Positions 49,561 to 58,476 of a DNA stretch of 64,000 nucleotides are shown here, piece by piece; positions within the stretch are counted from its first letter, which is position 1; each line of letters opens with the position of its first letter. The stretch comes from Candidatus Promineifilum breve (GTDB taxonomy: Bacteria; Chloroflexota; Anaerolineae; Promineifilales; Promineifilaceae). Made by a program: the position numbers and the translations under genes. Below the pieces are notes generated by a model. The model was not told where the DNA came from. It was given only the letters and a program-made list of their open reading frames with translations, and searched no databases. Location of the stretch: NCBI RefSeq assembly GCF_900066015.1, contig NZ_LN890656.1, forward strand, positions 248,001-312,000, read 5' to 3'.

Positions 49561-49875
49561 GGGGGGATTATAGCAGAGAAGCCGGGGAGTAGGGGAGAAA
49601 GGGCGCAGGTCAGAAATGGATCGCCGTCCTCCCGACGGCCCTCTTGGGATGAACGAACAAGTCCCCCGCCAGGCAGGGCAATGCGGGCTGCACCTGTAGG
49701 TGTTCGCACAGCCGAACATCTGCTATACTACCCCTATCATCCACAAGCCGAAGAGCAGGCTGATAGCGGCTACCATCCTTCCTCTTCCCCGGAGCGCACG
49801 CTCACTATTTCCACTTCCCACTGGAACCGCTGGTGCGTTTTACCGGCTTGGCGCCGGACGAAAAGAATAGTGCTC
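49561..49875. promoter_or_regulatory. Divergent intergenic region
   Basis: Between the CoA-binding and NMO genes. CTATACT (-10-like) occurs at about 49722-49728, reading rightward, without a clear -35. A GTTCGCACAGCCGAAC inverted repeat lies at 49700-49715. No gene is visible. Confidence 0.35.
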
Positions 49876-51417
49876 ATGGAAATCCTTGAACCCATCAGGC
49901 TCATTCAGGGTGGAATGGGAGTGTACGTGTCCAATTGGCGGCTGGCCCGCGCCGTGGCCCAGCAACGACCGGGCGAGACGGCCGGCACGGTGTCGGGCAC
50001 GGCGCTCGATGTCGTCTACGTGCGGCTGCTGCAATTGGGCGACCCCGGCGGCCATGCCCGGCGGGCGCTGCGGGCGCTCGACGAGACCTTTGGCGTCACC
50101 ATCGGCCGCGCCATCTGCGACCGCTATTTCATCGAAGGCGGCAAAGCGCCCGGCGCCCGCTTTCGCAGCGCCCCCATGCACATTGTCCACGCCGCCGACG
50201 ACCGGCGGGACTTCCCCATGCCCAACGGCGCGCCCGTGACGGTGCCGTTCAAATTGGAAGACGCCAATATTGAACTGCTGATCGCCACCGGCTTTGCCGA
50301 GGTCTGGCTGGCTAAGGAAGGGCATTCCGGCAAGGTATTCATCAACTTTCTCAACAAGATCGAGTTGCCGCTGATCTACGTCCTCTATGGGGCCATGCTG
50401 GCCGGGGTGGACGGCGTCGTCGTCGGCGCGGGTAATCCGGAGGGGCTGCCGGCCCTGTCGCGGCAATTGGCGAATCATGCCGCCGTGGGCCACAAAATCT
50501 CGTTGCTATACCGCGAAACCGGCGAAGATTTCGTGCTGGCCTTCGATCCGCAGCAGGTGGCGGACGGCGGCTTCACCGCGCGGCCGTTGGCGACCCCGGC
50601 CTTTCTGGCGATTGTGTCGCTGGAAGATCTGGTGAAAGTCCTGGCCGAGAGCAACAGCGCCCCGCCCGATGGCTTCATCATTGAGCACCACACCGCCGGC
50701 GGCCACAACGCCAACCCGGCCGGGCCGATGGTCAGGGACACGCTGGGCCAACCCATCTATGGCGCGCGGGATGAGGCCGATCTGGCGGCCATTCGCGCCG
50801 TGGGCATTCCCTTCTGGCTGGCCGGCGGCTATGGCAGCGGCCCCGGCCTACAGACGGCGTTGGACGCCGGGGCCAACGGCGTGCAGGCCGGCACCGTCTT
50901 CGCCCTGGCCGAAGAGTCGGGCATGAAGCCGGAGTATCGCACGGCCATCCTGACGGCGATCAAGAGCGGCACGGCCGACGCCGACCTGGTGCGTACGACG
51001 ACCTTCTCGCCCACCGGCTTTGCCTTCAAGGTCGTGCAACTCCAGGACACGCTGGCCGATGACGACGTCTACAACGACCGGGCGCGCATCTGCGACATCG
51101 GCATCTTGCAGCAGCGCGGCTTCAACAAGCCGGACGAACAGGGCCAGCGCACGCTCTTTCAGCGCTGCCCGGCCGGCCCGGTCGCCACCTACGTCGATAA
51201 GCGCGGGCTGGCGAACAACACCGATGAGCGGCGCTGTCTGTGCAATGGCTTGCTGGCCTGCGTCGGGCTGGGGCAGGTGAAGGAGATTCGGGGCGAGCTG
51301 GTGGAGGAACCGGCCATCGTGACCCTGGGCAACCATCTCGACGGGGTGCGCCGCCTCTCCCGCCAGGGGCAGACGGGTTATCACGTGGAGGATGTGGTGG
51401 CGGATATTTTGGGGTAG
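49876..51417 (+). CDS. Nitronate monooxygenase / 2-nitropropane dioxygenase family flavoprotein
   Basis: 513 aa from ATG 49876. TIM-barrel FMN enzyme: PIRLIQGGMGVYVSNWRLARAV at the N-terminus, FINFLNKIELPLIYVLYGAMLAGVDGVVVGAGNPEG, then EHHTAGGHNANPAGPM (the His near the FMN) and WLAGGYGSGPGLQTALDAGANGVQAGTVFALAEESG. This is longer than classical NMO (about 350 aa): a C-terminal extension with a Cys pattern (RCPAGP, RRCLCNGLLACVGLGQ) makes it like the PfaD-type enoyl-reductase subgroup. The reaction is therefore uncertain: oxidative denitrification or an enoyl reduction. No PUFA or polyketide synthase genes are nearby. Confidence 0.85.
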   Translation: MEILEPIRLIQGGMGVYVSNWRLARAVAQQRPGETAGTVSGTALDVVYVRLLQLGDPGGHARRALRALDETFGVTIGRAICDRYFIEGGKAPGARFRSAPMHIVHAADDRRDFPMPNGAPVTVPFKLEDANIELLIATGFAEVWLAKEGHSGKVFINFLNKIELPLIYVLYGAMLAGVDGVVVGAGNPEGLPALSRQLANHAAVGHKISLLYRETGEDFVLAFDPQQVADGGFTARPLATPAFLAIVSLEDLVKVLAESNSAPPDGFIIEHHTAGGHNANPAGPMVRDTLGQPIYGARDEADLAAIRAVGIPFWLAGGYGSGPGLQTALDAGANGVQAGTVFALAEESGMKPEYRTAILTAIKSGTADADLVRTTTFSPTGFAFKVVQLQDTLADDDVYNDRARICDIGILQQRGFNKPDEQGQRTLFQRCPAGPVATYVDKRGLANNTDERRCLCNGLLACVGLGQVKEIRGELVEEPAIVTLGNHLDGVRRLSRQGQTGYHVEDVVADILG

Positions 51418-51520
51418 GGCTCACGGCGAGGGCCATTGACCGACGGCCAAATTAGCCGATATAATTGCGAGCAAGATGTCTTTAATGTAGGCTATTTGTC
51501 CTTGCCGCAGGGGTTGAGCT

Positions 51521-51709
51521 ATGCCAAAAACCGTTTCGGTCAGTGAGGCCAAAAACCAATTGAGCGCCCTGATGGATTGGGCGGTGGAGACCGGCGATGA
51601 AGTCGTCATCACCCGCCGGGGTGAGCCAAGGGCCGTGATCATCTCGTACAGCACGTACCAGGAATATCTGGCGTTCAGGGAGCAGGCCCGCCGTCAGGTT
51701 GAATCCTGA
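51521..51709 (+). CDS. Phd/YefM-type antitoxin (orphan)
   Basis: 62 aa: MPKTVSVSEAKNQLSALMDWAVETGDEVVITRRGEPRAVIISYSTYQEYL, the canonical Phd/YefM DNA-binding N-domain. Usually followed by a Doc, RelE or PIN toxin; here no toxin frame follows in the 145 bp before the next gene, so the partner is missing or elsewhere. A weak purine stretch precedes the ATG. Confidence 0.88.
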   Translation: MPKTVSVSEAKNQLSALMDWAVETGDEVVITRRGEPRAVIISYSTYQEYLAFREQARRQVES

Positions 51710-51854
51710 CCATGCGTGCTCTCCTCGTCACCAACCCATGCGGTTCAGTAATCTTCCGGCGGCCAGGCCGTAGCATCCGCGCGTGAGCCGCGTCCGACCC
51801 GGCGACCTACATCAATCCCCAATCCACCCAATCCAACAGATACAAAGAGGCAAC

Positions 51855-54104
51855 ATGCGCAAGGTGCTCAAAATCATCGCTATCCTCATCGCCGCCATTG
51901 TGGCCTTGTTACTGCTGGCCTTCGCCACGGCCGCCGCCGTGCCGGCCATCCAGGACCCGCCCATCGACATGGACAATCACGGCGCGGGTTCCAGCAGCGT
52001 GGCCCCGGCCACCTCCGGCCTGCTGCGCGAGTTTCCGCCCACGACCGAAACGGCCGACAACCCGACCACGCCGGAGCGCGTGGCCCTGGGCCGGCTGCTC
52101 TTCTTCGACCCGCTGCTGTCGCAAAACGACGACGTGGCCTGCGCCACCTGCCACCATCCCGACCTGGGCTTCGGCGACGGCCGGGCGACGAGCGTGGGCA
52201 TGAGCGGCGTGGCCCTGCCGCGCAACGCCCTGACCCTGTGGAACGTGGCCTTTGCCCAGAGCCTGTTCTGGGACGGGCGCGCCGCGTCGCTGGAAGACCA
52301 GGCCCTCGTGCCTCTGACCCACGCCGATGAGATGGGCGTGGGCGACACGGCCGACATGGCCGGCGACCTGGCCGCGATCCCGGAGTACGTGACCCTGTTC
52401 GACGCGGCTTTCGGCGGCGGGGCGGGCGGGGTGTCGCCGGAGAACGTCGGCCGCGCCCTGGCCGCCTTCCAGCGCACGCTGATCAGTGACGACGCGCCCT
52501 TCGACCGCTACGCCGCCGGCGATTTCGACGCCCTGACGCCCCAACAGCGGCGCGGGCTGGCCCTGTTCCGCTCCGGGGCCACGCGCTGCTTCGAGTGCCA
52601 CGGCGCGCCGACCTTCGCGTCCGACACCTTCCGCGTCACCGGCGTGGACAGCGACGATCCCGGCCGGGCGGCGGTGGTCGATGACGGCGTGGCCGGGGCC
52701 TTCAAAGTGCCCACCCTGCGCAATATCGTCCTGACCGCGCCCTACATGCACAACGGCTCGATGGCGACGCTGGCCGAGGTGATCGACTTCTACGCCGCGG
52801 GCGGCGGTCGGGCGCATGGCTTTGCCCAGGTGGACGTGTTCGTGAACCCGTTCGATCTCAATGACCAGGAGCGGGCCGACCTGATCGCCTTCCTTTATGC
52901 TCTGACCGATGAGAGCGGCCTGCCGGAGATACCCGCGGCCGTGCCCTCCGGCCTGCCCGTTGTCGGTCGGGTTGACAACCCGACCCGCGCCGAGGTCGCT
53001 TTACATAACACGGTATCCAGCATTGCCGCAACCACGACCGGACGCCCGCCCCAGACCATCACCGTTCAGCCCGGCGAAACCATCCAGACCGCCGTCGACC
53101 GCGCCCGGCCCGGCGACACCATCGAAATCGCCTATGGCGTCTACCATGAGCGGGTCGTGGTGGACATGAGCGACATCACTCTGCGCGGCGTGCCCAACGC
53201 GACGGGCGAATTCCCCATCCTGGACGGCGAGAACCGGCTGCCCGAGGGCGTCATCGCCAGCGGCAACAATTTCACCGTCGGCAATCTGGTGACGCGCAAC
53301 TTCACCGACAACGGCGTATTGGTCGAGGGGGCCACCGGCGTCCATTTCCACGACATCGTGGCCGAAAACACCGGCACCTACGGCATCTATCCCGTGCGCA
53401 GCACCGACGTGGTCATCGAGCGGGTGACGGTCAGCGGGGTCAACGACGCCGGCATCTACGCCGGGCAGAGCGAAAACGTCACCGTGCGCGACTCGACGGC
53501 CTTCGGCAACGTCATCGGCATCGAACTGGAGAACACGCTGGGCGGCGAGGTCTATAACAACCATCTGCATGATAACAGCAACGGCATCCTGCTGGTGCTG
53601 CTGCCGCAACTGACGTCGAAGATCTCGTCCGGGGCGCGGGTCTTTGACAATATGGTGGAGAACAACAATCTGGCTAACTTCGCGCCGGAGGACGCCACGG
53701 CCCGCATCGTGCCGCCGGGGACGGGCATCCTGATCATCGGCTCCGACAACAACGAGGTGTTCCACAACACCATCACCGGCAACAAGACGGCCGGCATCGC
53801 CATCTTCAGCCTGACCGGCACCGGCGCGTTCAACGCCAACGAACTGGACGTGGGGCCGCTGGCCGAGGGCAACTGGGTCTATGACAACACCTTCAGCAAC
53901 AACGGCTTCGACCCCGATCCGGCGGTGGCCGAGCTGGGCATTCCCGCCGGCGACATCCTGTGGGAGACGACGGGGGCCAATAACCGCTTCGACGAGAGCG
54001 GGGCGACGAGCTTCCCGCCGCTGTTGCCGGGCGACAATTGGCCCGAATTCGTGCGCAACGCCTATGGCAATACGTGGCGGGTGCTGCTGAGTCTGCTGGG
54101 CTAG
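51855..54104 (+). CDS. Di-haem cytochrome c peroxidase (MauG-like) fused to a right-handed beta-helix
   Basis: 749 aa from ATG 51855; upstream codons are not coding. A signal anchor (about 5-30) is followed by two c-type haem domains with CATCH (96-100) and CFECH (245-249), plus LWNVAFAQSLFWDGRAASLEDQ and PTLRNIVLTAPYMHNGSMATL, as in bacterial cytochrome c peroxidases and MauG. After residue 390 a right-handed parallel beta-helix begins (PGETIQTAVDRARPGDTIEIAYGVY) and continues with NVTVRDS/NVIGIELENT rungs to the C-terminus, like NosD-type domains. Exported. The peroxidase part removes peroxide or oxidises a protein partner; the beta-helix may bind polysaccharide. The stop overlaps the next, convergent gene by 4 bp. 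Confidence 0.88.
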   Translation: MRKVLKIIAILIAAIVALLLLAFATAAAVPAIQDPPIDMDNHGAGSSSVAPATSGLLREFPPTTETADNPTTPERVALGRLLFFDPLLSQNDDVACATCHHPDLGFGDGRATSVGMSGVALPRNALTLWNVAFAQSLFWDGRAASLEDQALVPLTHADEMGVGDTADMAGDLAAIPEYVTLFDAAFGGGAGGVSPENVGRALAAFQRTLISDDAPFDRYAAGDFDALTPQQRRGLALFRSGATRCFECHGAPTFASDTFRVTGVDSDDPGRAAVVDDGVAGAFKVPTLRNIVLTAPYMHNGSMATLAEVIDFYAAGGGRAHGFAQVDVFVNPFDLNDQERADLIAFLYALTDESGLPEIPAAVPSGLPVVGRVDNPTRAEVALHNTVSSIAATTTGRPPQTITVQPGETIQTAVDRARPGDTIEIAYGVYHERVVVDMSDITLRGVPNATGEFPILDGENRLPEGVIASGNNFTVGNLVTRNFTDNGVLVEGATGVHFHDIVAENTGTYGIYPVRSTDVVIERVTVSGVNDAGIYAGQSENVTVRDSTAFGNVIGIELENTLGGEVYNNHLHDNSNGILLVLLPQLTSKISSGARVFDNMVENNNLANFAPEDATARIVPPGTGILIIGSDNNEVFHNTITGNKTAGIAIFSLTGTGAFNANELDVGPLAEGNWVYDNTFSNNGFDPDPAVAELGIPAGDILWETTGANNRFDESGATSFPPLLPGDNWPEFVRNAYGNTWRVLLSLLG

Positions 54105-55864
54105 GCGGGGCTGAGGCGCGGGTCGAGCAGCATCGCCAGGTTCAGGAACGACAGCGTTTCATTGCCGTCGTAGAGCCGTGTCCGCCCGGCGCGCACGTCG
54201 TTGAAAAAGGCGCGCACGGCGTCGGGGGCGAAGAAATGGGCTTGGTCCAGGAAGGCGCGCTCATACTGCGCCAGCCGGTCGCCGCCGCGCACCCATTGGT
54301 CGAAATTGATCCAACTGGTCGGGCGATTATGCCGCCAGATGTGCCAGGCGCGGATCAGTTCGACGCGCACCTGCGACTGATCGACGCTCGTGCCCAGATT
54401 GTTGACCCGCACGCGGGCCAGGCGGGGATAGAGGCGGCGTATGACGCGATAGTAGAGGTGATGGTCATATTTGACGCCTGGAGGCAGGTTGCTGATGAAG
54501 GCCAATAGATCGCGGTCGTAGGTGGGCATGACGACCTGACCATAGGGGCGCAATTGCCGCTCCTGCATGTGGGTGGTTTGGCGCAGCCAATGGTCATAGG
54601 TGAAGCGTTCCAGGATTTGGGGCGCGGTGGGCGTCGTGGCGGCGATGGTCGCCAGCCGCTCCTGGAATTCCTCTGCGATGGCCGGCAGGGCATCCAGCAC
54701 CAGGGCGCGATATGGCTCGGCCAGCAGGAAGCCGTAATTGCGCCCTCGCTTGCGGGCGTCTTTATGGATAGCGCCGGCGATTTGTTGTAAGTCTTCGGCC
54801 GTGGCGGGCCGGTGGCGGGCCGGGCCGATGAGCGATTGGCGCAGATTTTTGAGCAGGCGGCGGCGCGGGTTGCCGTCTTTCTGGCCGCCGAAGATCTCGT
54901 CGAAACCGGCCCCGGTGGTGAAATGGGTCAGGCCGGCGGCCGACAACAGTTGGCCGCTGCTGCTCCAGATGGGATTGAAGAAGAGCTCGGCCTGCCGGTT
55001 GGCCCCGGCCAGCCCCAGGCGGTCGAAGGGGAAGGTGTCGTCGAGGCCGTTGGTCAGGTGGCGCGCGCCGAGTACGGCGGCCACTTCGCCGGCGGTGGCG
55101 GCCTCATCGCTGTGGAGATTGCCGTGGGTCAGGGCGACGATGGTTTTGCCGCGCTCGGCCAGCCCGCCGCCCACCAGACGCGAGTCCAGCCCGCCGCTCA
55201 GCATCAGGCCGATGGGGGCGTCGATGGGGTCAAAGTGGCGGCGCAGCGACGTGGCCCATAGTTCGCCGAAGCGGTCGACGAACGACCGGGTGTCGCCGTC
55301 GAGGGTTTCCGTCCACGTGCGGGCCAGGCGGGTGGCGGTGGGTGGCGCGCCGCCGGCGAGGTCGAAACGGTACTCCGTGCCGCCGGCCGCCCGCCGCCCG
55401 TCGCGCAGGATCGTCCGTTCGTAGACGGCCCAGCCGAGCAGCAGGTAGTTCTGGGCGATGCCCAGTTCGTCGGGCGGCAGGCCGGCCGCCCGGCCCAGCA
55501 GGCGCAGCGAGTTGGACACGCGCAACACGCCGCCAACCGTCGTGAAGTAGACCGGCCAGACGCCCAGCGTGTCGTTGTCCAGCCGGGCCTCGGCCGCGGC
55601 GGCGTCCACGATGAGCCGGTTGTAGGCGCCCGATAGGAGCTGGTTGTCGTCGCCGGTGGGCAGGGGCGCGCCCTCGGTGATGATCAGCCGGCGCGGGGCC
55701 TGGGTGGTGTCGATGGACACAGCCTCGGCCACTGGGCCGTCGGGCGTGTCGATGGTGACGCAATAGGAGCCGATGGCATAGGCGGCGTGGCGCGCGGCGG
55801 GGTCGGCCGAAGCCGGAACCTGTTCCGCCTGCCGCGTGACGGTGATGAGATAACGACCGAACAT
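54101..55864 (-). CDS. Asparagine-synthase-like protein lacking the glutaminase Cys
   Basis: 587 aa from ATG 55864 (a TTG 9 bp upstream has no spacing to the ribosome-binding site). The N-terminal region (1-200) has the shape of a class-II glutaminase domain, but the residue after Met is Phe (MFGRYL), not the catalytic Cys2. The C-terminal synthase domain contains the PP-loop LSGGLDSRLVGGGL (about 221-234), used to adenylate a carboxylate, followed by GNLHSDEAATAGEVAAVLG. Without glutaminase, such enzymes use ammonia or act as beta-lactam-synthetase or lasso-peptide-cyclase-like amide formers. The substrate is unknown; no peptide precursor or peptidase gene is nearby. GGGAGG lies upstream. 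Confidence 0.82.
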   Translation of the reverse strand: MFGRYLITVTRQAEQVPASADPAARHAAYAIGSYCVTIDTPDGPVAEAVSIDTTQAPRRLIITEGAPLPTGDDNQLLSGAYNRLIVDAAAAEARLDNDTLGVWPVYFTTVGGVLRVSNSLRLLGRAAGLPPDELGIAQNYLLLGWAVYERTILRDGRRAAGGTEYRFDLAGGAPPTATRLARTWTETLDGDTRSFVDRFGELWATSLRRHFDPIDAPIGLMLSGGLDSRLVGGGLAERGKTIVALTHGNLHSDEAATAGEVAAVLGARHLTNGLDDTFPFDRLGLAGANRQAELFFNPIWSSSGQLLSAAGLTHFTTGAGFDEIFGGQKDGNPRRRLLKNLRQSLIGPARHRPATAEDLQQIAGAIHKDARKRGRNYGFLLAEPYRALVLDALPAIAEEFQERLATIAATTPTAPQILERFTYDHWLRQTTHMQERQLRPYGQVVMPTYDRDLLAFISNLPPGVKYDHHLYYRVIRRLYPRLARVRVNNLGTSVDQSQVRVELIRAWHIWRHNRPTSWINFDQWVRGGDRLAQYERAFLDQAHFFAPDAVRAFFNDVRAGRTRLYDGNETLSFLNLAMLLDPRLSPA

Positions 55865-56466
55865 AGTCCCCAACCTCCCTGGCGCGATCCGGTTCAGTAA
55901 CTACTGACGCTAGTATAGAGGAAATCGGCCGTAAACTCTAACAAGAGGACGTAAAAATATCAGGCGGTGGGGAATATGGACGGCAAGTGAGAAGGGGCGG
56001 TAATTCTTGCGAGATCGGGGCTTTTTTGCCATGATCCCGGCCTTATCCGTAGCCATTGCCTTAAAGAGTTGGCTACGGATTGAAACGGACAAGACGGATT
56101 TCATTTCCGTTCTTAATCCGTATTGTCCGTGAAATCCGTAGCCATTATCTTTAAGAGTTGGCTACGGGTTGAAACGGATGTTACGGATTAAGAACGGAAA
56201 AGAAATCCGTTCTTAATCCGTATTGTCCGTGAAATCCGTAGCCATTATCTTTAAGAGTTGGCTACGGGTTGAAACGGATGTTACGGATTAAGAACGGAAA
56301 AGAAATCTGTTCTTAATCCGTATTGTCCGTGAAATCCGTAGCCATTATCTTTAAGAGTTGGCTACGGGTTGAAACGGATGTTACGGATTAAGAACGGAAA
56401 AGAAATCCGTTCTTAATCCGTATTGTCCGTGAAATCCGTCGCCATTATCTTGAGGAGAAGCAACAC
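55865..56466. repeat. Intergenic region with 100-bp palindromic tandem array
   Basis: Between divergent genes. The array at 56071-56451 has GGCTACGG starts at 56071, 56160, 56260 and 56360; the last three give an exact 100-bp period. Each unit is one long palindrome (GGCTACGGGTTGAAACGGA ... TCCGTGAAATCCGTAGCC). The rest of the gap (55865-56070) shows no gene; TAGTATAGAGG may be a weak -10. Confidence 0.88.
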
Positions 56467-57054
56467 ATGGGCGCAGCGCGCAGCCGGAAGAAGCCGGCCG
56501 GAAAGAAAAACGTTAAACAAGAGGAATCATCATCGAACCGCTGGCTGTTGATTGGCGGGTTGGGGGTGGTGGTCGTGGCCGTATTGGGTGGGCTGCTGTG
56601 GCTGAGCCTGCGGCCGGAGCCGGGCATCGAGGGCGTGGTGGAGTTCCCCGCGCCGGCCCGCGGCCACGAGGCCAATCTGACCATCCCCTTCGGCGAGTTG
56701 CCTCCCGCGGGCGGCACCCACGACCCGGCCTGGCAGACCTGCGGCGTCTATGACCAGCCGATCAACACCGCCAACGCCATCCATTCGCTGGAGCACGGCG
56801 CGGCCTGGGTCACCTACCGGCCCGACCTGCCGGCCGAGGAGATCGCCGCCCTCGTGGAGCATTTCGAGGGGCAGACCTACACCCTGATCAGCCCCTACCC
56901 GGAGCAGCGCAGCCCCATCGTGCTGACGACCTGGGGGGTGCAGCTGGAAGTGGACAGCATCGACGATGATCGCGTCGATAGCTTCATCGAGCGCTACCGT
57001 CTGGGGCCGAACACGCCGGAGCGCGGCGCATCCTGCACCAATGGCGTCGGATAG
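56467..57054 (+). CDS. DUF3105 domain membrane protein
   Basis: 195 aa. A basic N-tail (RSRKKPAGKKNVKQ), one transmembrane helix (about 26-48), then the DUF3105 domain: HEANLTIPFGELPPAGGTHDPAWQTCGVYDQPI, NAIHSLEHGAAWVTYRPDLP, LISPYPEQRSPIVLTTWGVQLE. The conserved pattern GGTHD, HSLEHGAVW with two His, and a Cys suggests metal or ligand binding, but function is unknown. Exported C-terminus. GAGGAG lies upstream of the ATG, at the end of the repeat array; the stop TAG begins the next heptamer repeat (TAGTGGGCAGTGG). Confidence 0.88.
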   Translation: MGAARSRKKPAGKKNVKQEESSSNRWLLIGGLGVVVVAVLGGLLWLSLRPEPGIEGVVEFPAPARGHEANLTIPFGELPPAGGTHDPAWQTCGVYDQPINTANAIHSLEHGAAWVTYRPDLPAEEIAALVEHFEGQTYTLISPYPEQRSPIVLTTWGVQLEVDSIDDDRVDSFIERYRLGPNTPERGASCTNGVG

Positions 57055-57155
57055 TGGGCAGTGGGCAGTGGGCAGTGGGCAGTGGGCAGTATCCAGACTG
57101 ACCACTGACCACTGACCACGGTCTTAAATCTGTGAAATCTGTGTAATCTGTGGAT
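57052..57155. repeat. GGGCAGT heptamers plus half of a CACAGATT palindrome
   Basis: Five GTGGGCA units followed by CTGACCACTGACCACTGACC, then AAATCTGTGAAATCTGTGTAATCTGTGG. It lies between convergent genes. Only one arm of the CACAGATT-type palindrome is present. Confidence 0.78.
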
Positions 57156-57165
57156 TCTCTTATTC

Positions 57166-58098
57166 TTACTCTACGGACACGAGTTCGGTCAGGTTATCCC
57201 CCGCGCCGGTGTCGCCGAAGAGGCCGCTGAAGTCCTGGCGCACCACGCCGACACCCTCGACGTACCACGACGTGTAGGCGATGGTGATCTCGGTCGCCGG
57301 TTGGGCTGTTTCGCCGGTGCTCATGATCATGCTCATCGTCCCGGCCGTATCGACGCGGATGGCGTCGGGGAAGTCGCCGGCCGGCACGGTGACGGCCTCA
57401 GTGCCCACGACGGTATTCTCCAGATCGATGGTCTGTTCCATTTCCATCGGCCCCGCGCCCATGTCGGGCATGTTGGCGATGGCGACGTAGTGGGTCGTCC
57501 ACGAGCCGCCATTGCGCAGCGTGTCCTCGGACGGGATGCTGACGCCCGACGCCTCGGTGAACTCGATCTCGATGCCCTCCAGCCCGCCCGGCATCTGGGT
57601 GAATTCGGGCGACAACATGCCCTCGCCGGTGCATTGCCACGTCTGCACCATCATCTGGCCGTCGCCGAGGTCGGTGGTGTTGGTGAATGACGAGTCGCTC
57701 ACGTCACTATAGATGGTGGTGTAGCTCGTTTCGCCCAGACCCATGACGTTGCTGCGAAAGGTGAGGGCGCGCCCTTCGACCACGGGATAGAAGGCGTTGC
57801 CGCAATCGCCGGTGCCGAAGGCGGCGGCGGGTGGATTGTCGGGGGCGGCCGTGGCTTCGGCGGTCGGTTCGGCCGTGGCCGCAGGAGCGGTCGGCGGCGC
57901 GGTTGGCTCGGCGGCCGGGGCGTCGGTCGGCGCGGCGGCGGGTTGTTCGGCTGTGGTCTCGTCGACCGCCGCGGCTTCGGTGGGGGCGATCTCGGCCTCG
58001 GCCGGGGTCTCGCCGCCGCCGCCGCAGGCCGCCAGGGCCAACAACAACAACGTAATTACCAGGTAGAAACGCGGAAGAGAAGTGATATTGGTTTTCAT
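57166..58098 (-). CDS. Lipoprotein with Ala/Thr/Pro/Glu linker
   Basis: 310 aa from ATG 58098; the frame extends further upstream but has no start signal there. Signal peptide ends LALAAC (Cys25), then GGGG and a low-complexity linker rich in Ala, Glu, Thr and Pro (about 30-90, EPTAPPTAPAATAEPT). The C-terminal domain of about 210 residues begins DCGNAFYPVVEGRALTFRS and has many beta-strand-like stretches (TTIYSDVSDSSFTNTTDLGDG, WQCTGEGMLSPEF, ITIAYTSWYVEGVGVVRQDF). One disulfide between Cys in DCG and WQC is likely. I do not recognise the family; the DNYAEVEGVG-type end occurs in other exported proteins. Role: surface binding or envelope sensing is inferred. Confidence 0.72.
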   Translation of the reverse strand: MKTNITSLPRFYLVITLLLLALAACGGGGETPAEAEIAPTEAAAVDETTAEQPAAAPTDAPAAEPTAPPTAPAATAEPTAEATAAPDNPPAAAFGTGDCGNAFYPVVEGRALTFRSNVMGLGETSYTTIYSDVSDSSFTNTTDLGDGQMMVQTWQCTGEGMLSPEFTQMPGGLEGIEIEFTEASGVSIPSEDTLRNGGSWTTHYVAIANMPDMGAGPMEMEQTIDLENTVVGTEAVTVPAGDFPDAIRVDTAGTMSMIMSTGETAQPATEITIAYTSWYVEGVGVVRQDFSGLFGDTGAGDNLTELVSVE

Positions 58099-58185
58099 GG
58101 TTGACCATTCTAAGGGATGAATGGGGCCGTGTCTACGGAGGAAATGCCCGATCCAGGGCAATTCCTTGGCTAATTCCAGGAAGGG

Positions 58186-58476
58186 GACGCGGTGTAGGCG
58201 GAACTTCCAGTTCCGCGCTGGGGGTGGAGCTGGAAGCTCCACCTACGGGTTGATTGCCTGGTTAGCGTTGTTCCACGGTGGACGCGGCGTAGGCGGAACT
58301 TCCAGTTCCGCGTTGGGGGTGGAGCTGGAAGCTCCACCTACGGGTTGATTGCCTGGTTAGCGTTGTTCCACGGTGGACGCGGCGTAGGCGGAACTTCCAG
58401 TTCCGCGTTGGGGGTGGAGCTGGAAGCTCCACCTACGGGTTGATTGACTGGTTAGCGTTGTTCCACGGTGGACGCG
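58186..58476. repeat. 95-bp tandem repeats containing the 3' end of the downstream gene
   Basis: GGTTAGCGTTGTTCCACGG starts at 58260, 58355 and 58450, exact 95-bp period, with a partial left copy. Each unit holds GGCGGAACTTCCAGTTCCGC and GGAGCTGGAAGCTCC hairpins. The block carries the last 9 codons and stop of the GIN-domain gene three times. Confidence 0.85.

Noticed and set aside
54101-55864. Lasso-peptide cluster
   Set aside because: No precursor peptide, B-type peptidase or transporter next to the asparagine-synthase-like gene.
56071-56451. CRISPR array
   Set aside because: Whole 100-bp units are repeated; there are no variable spacers.
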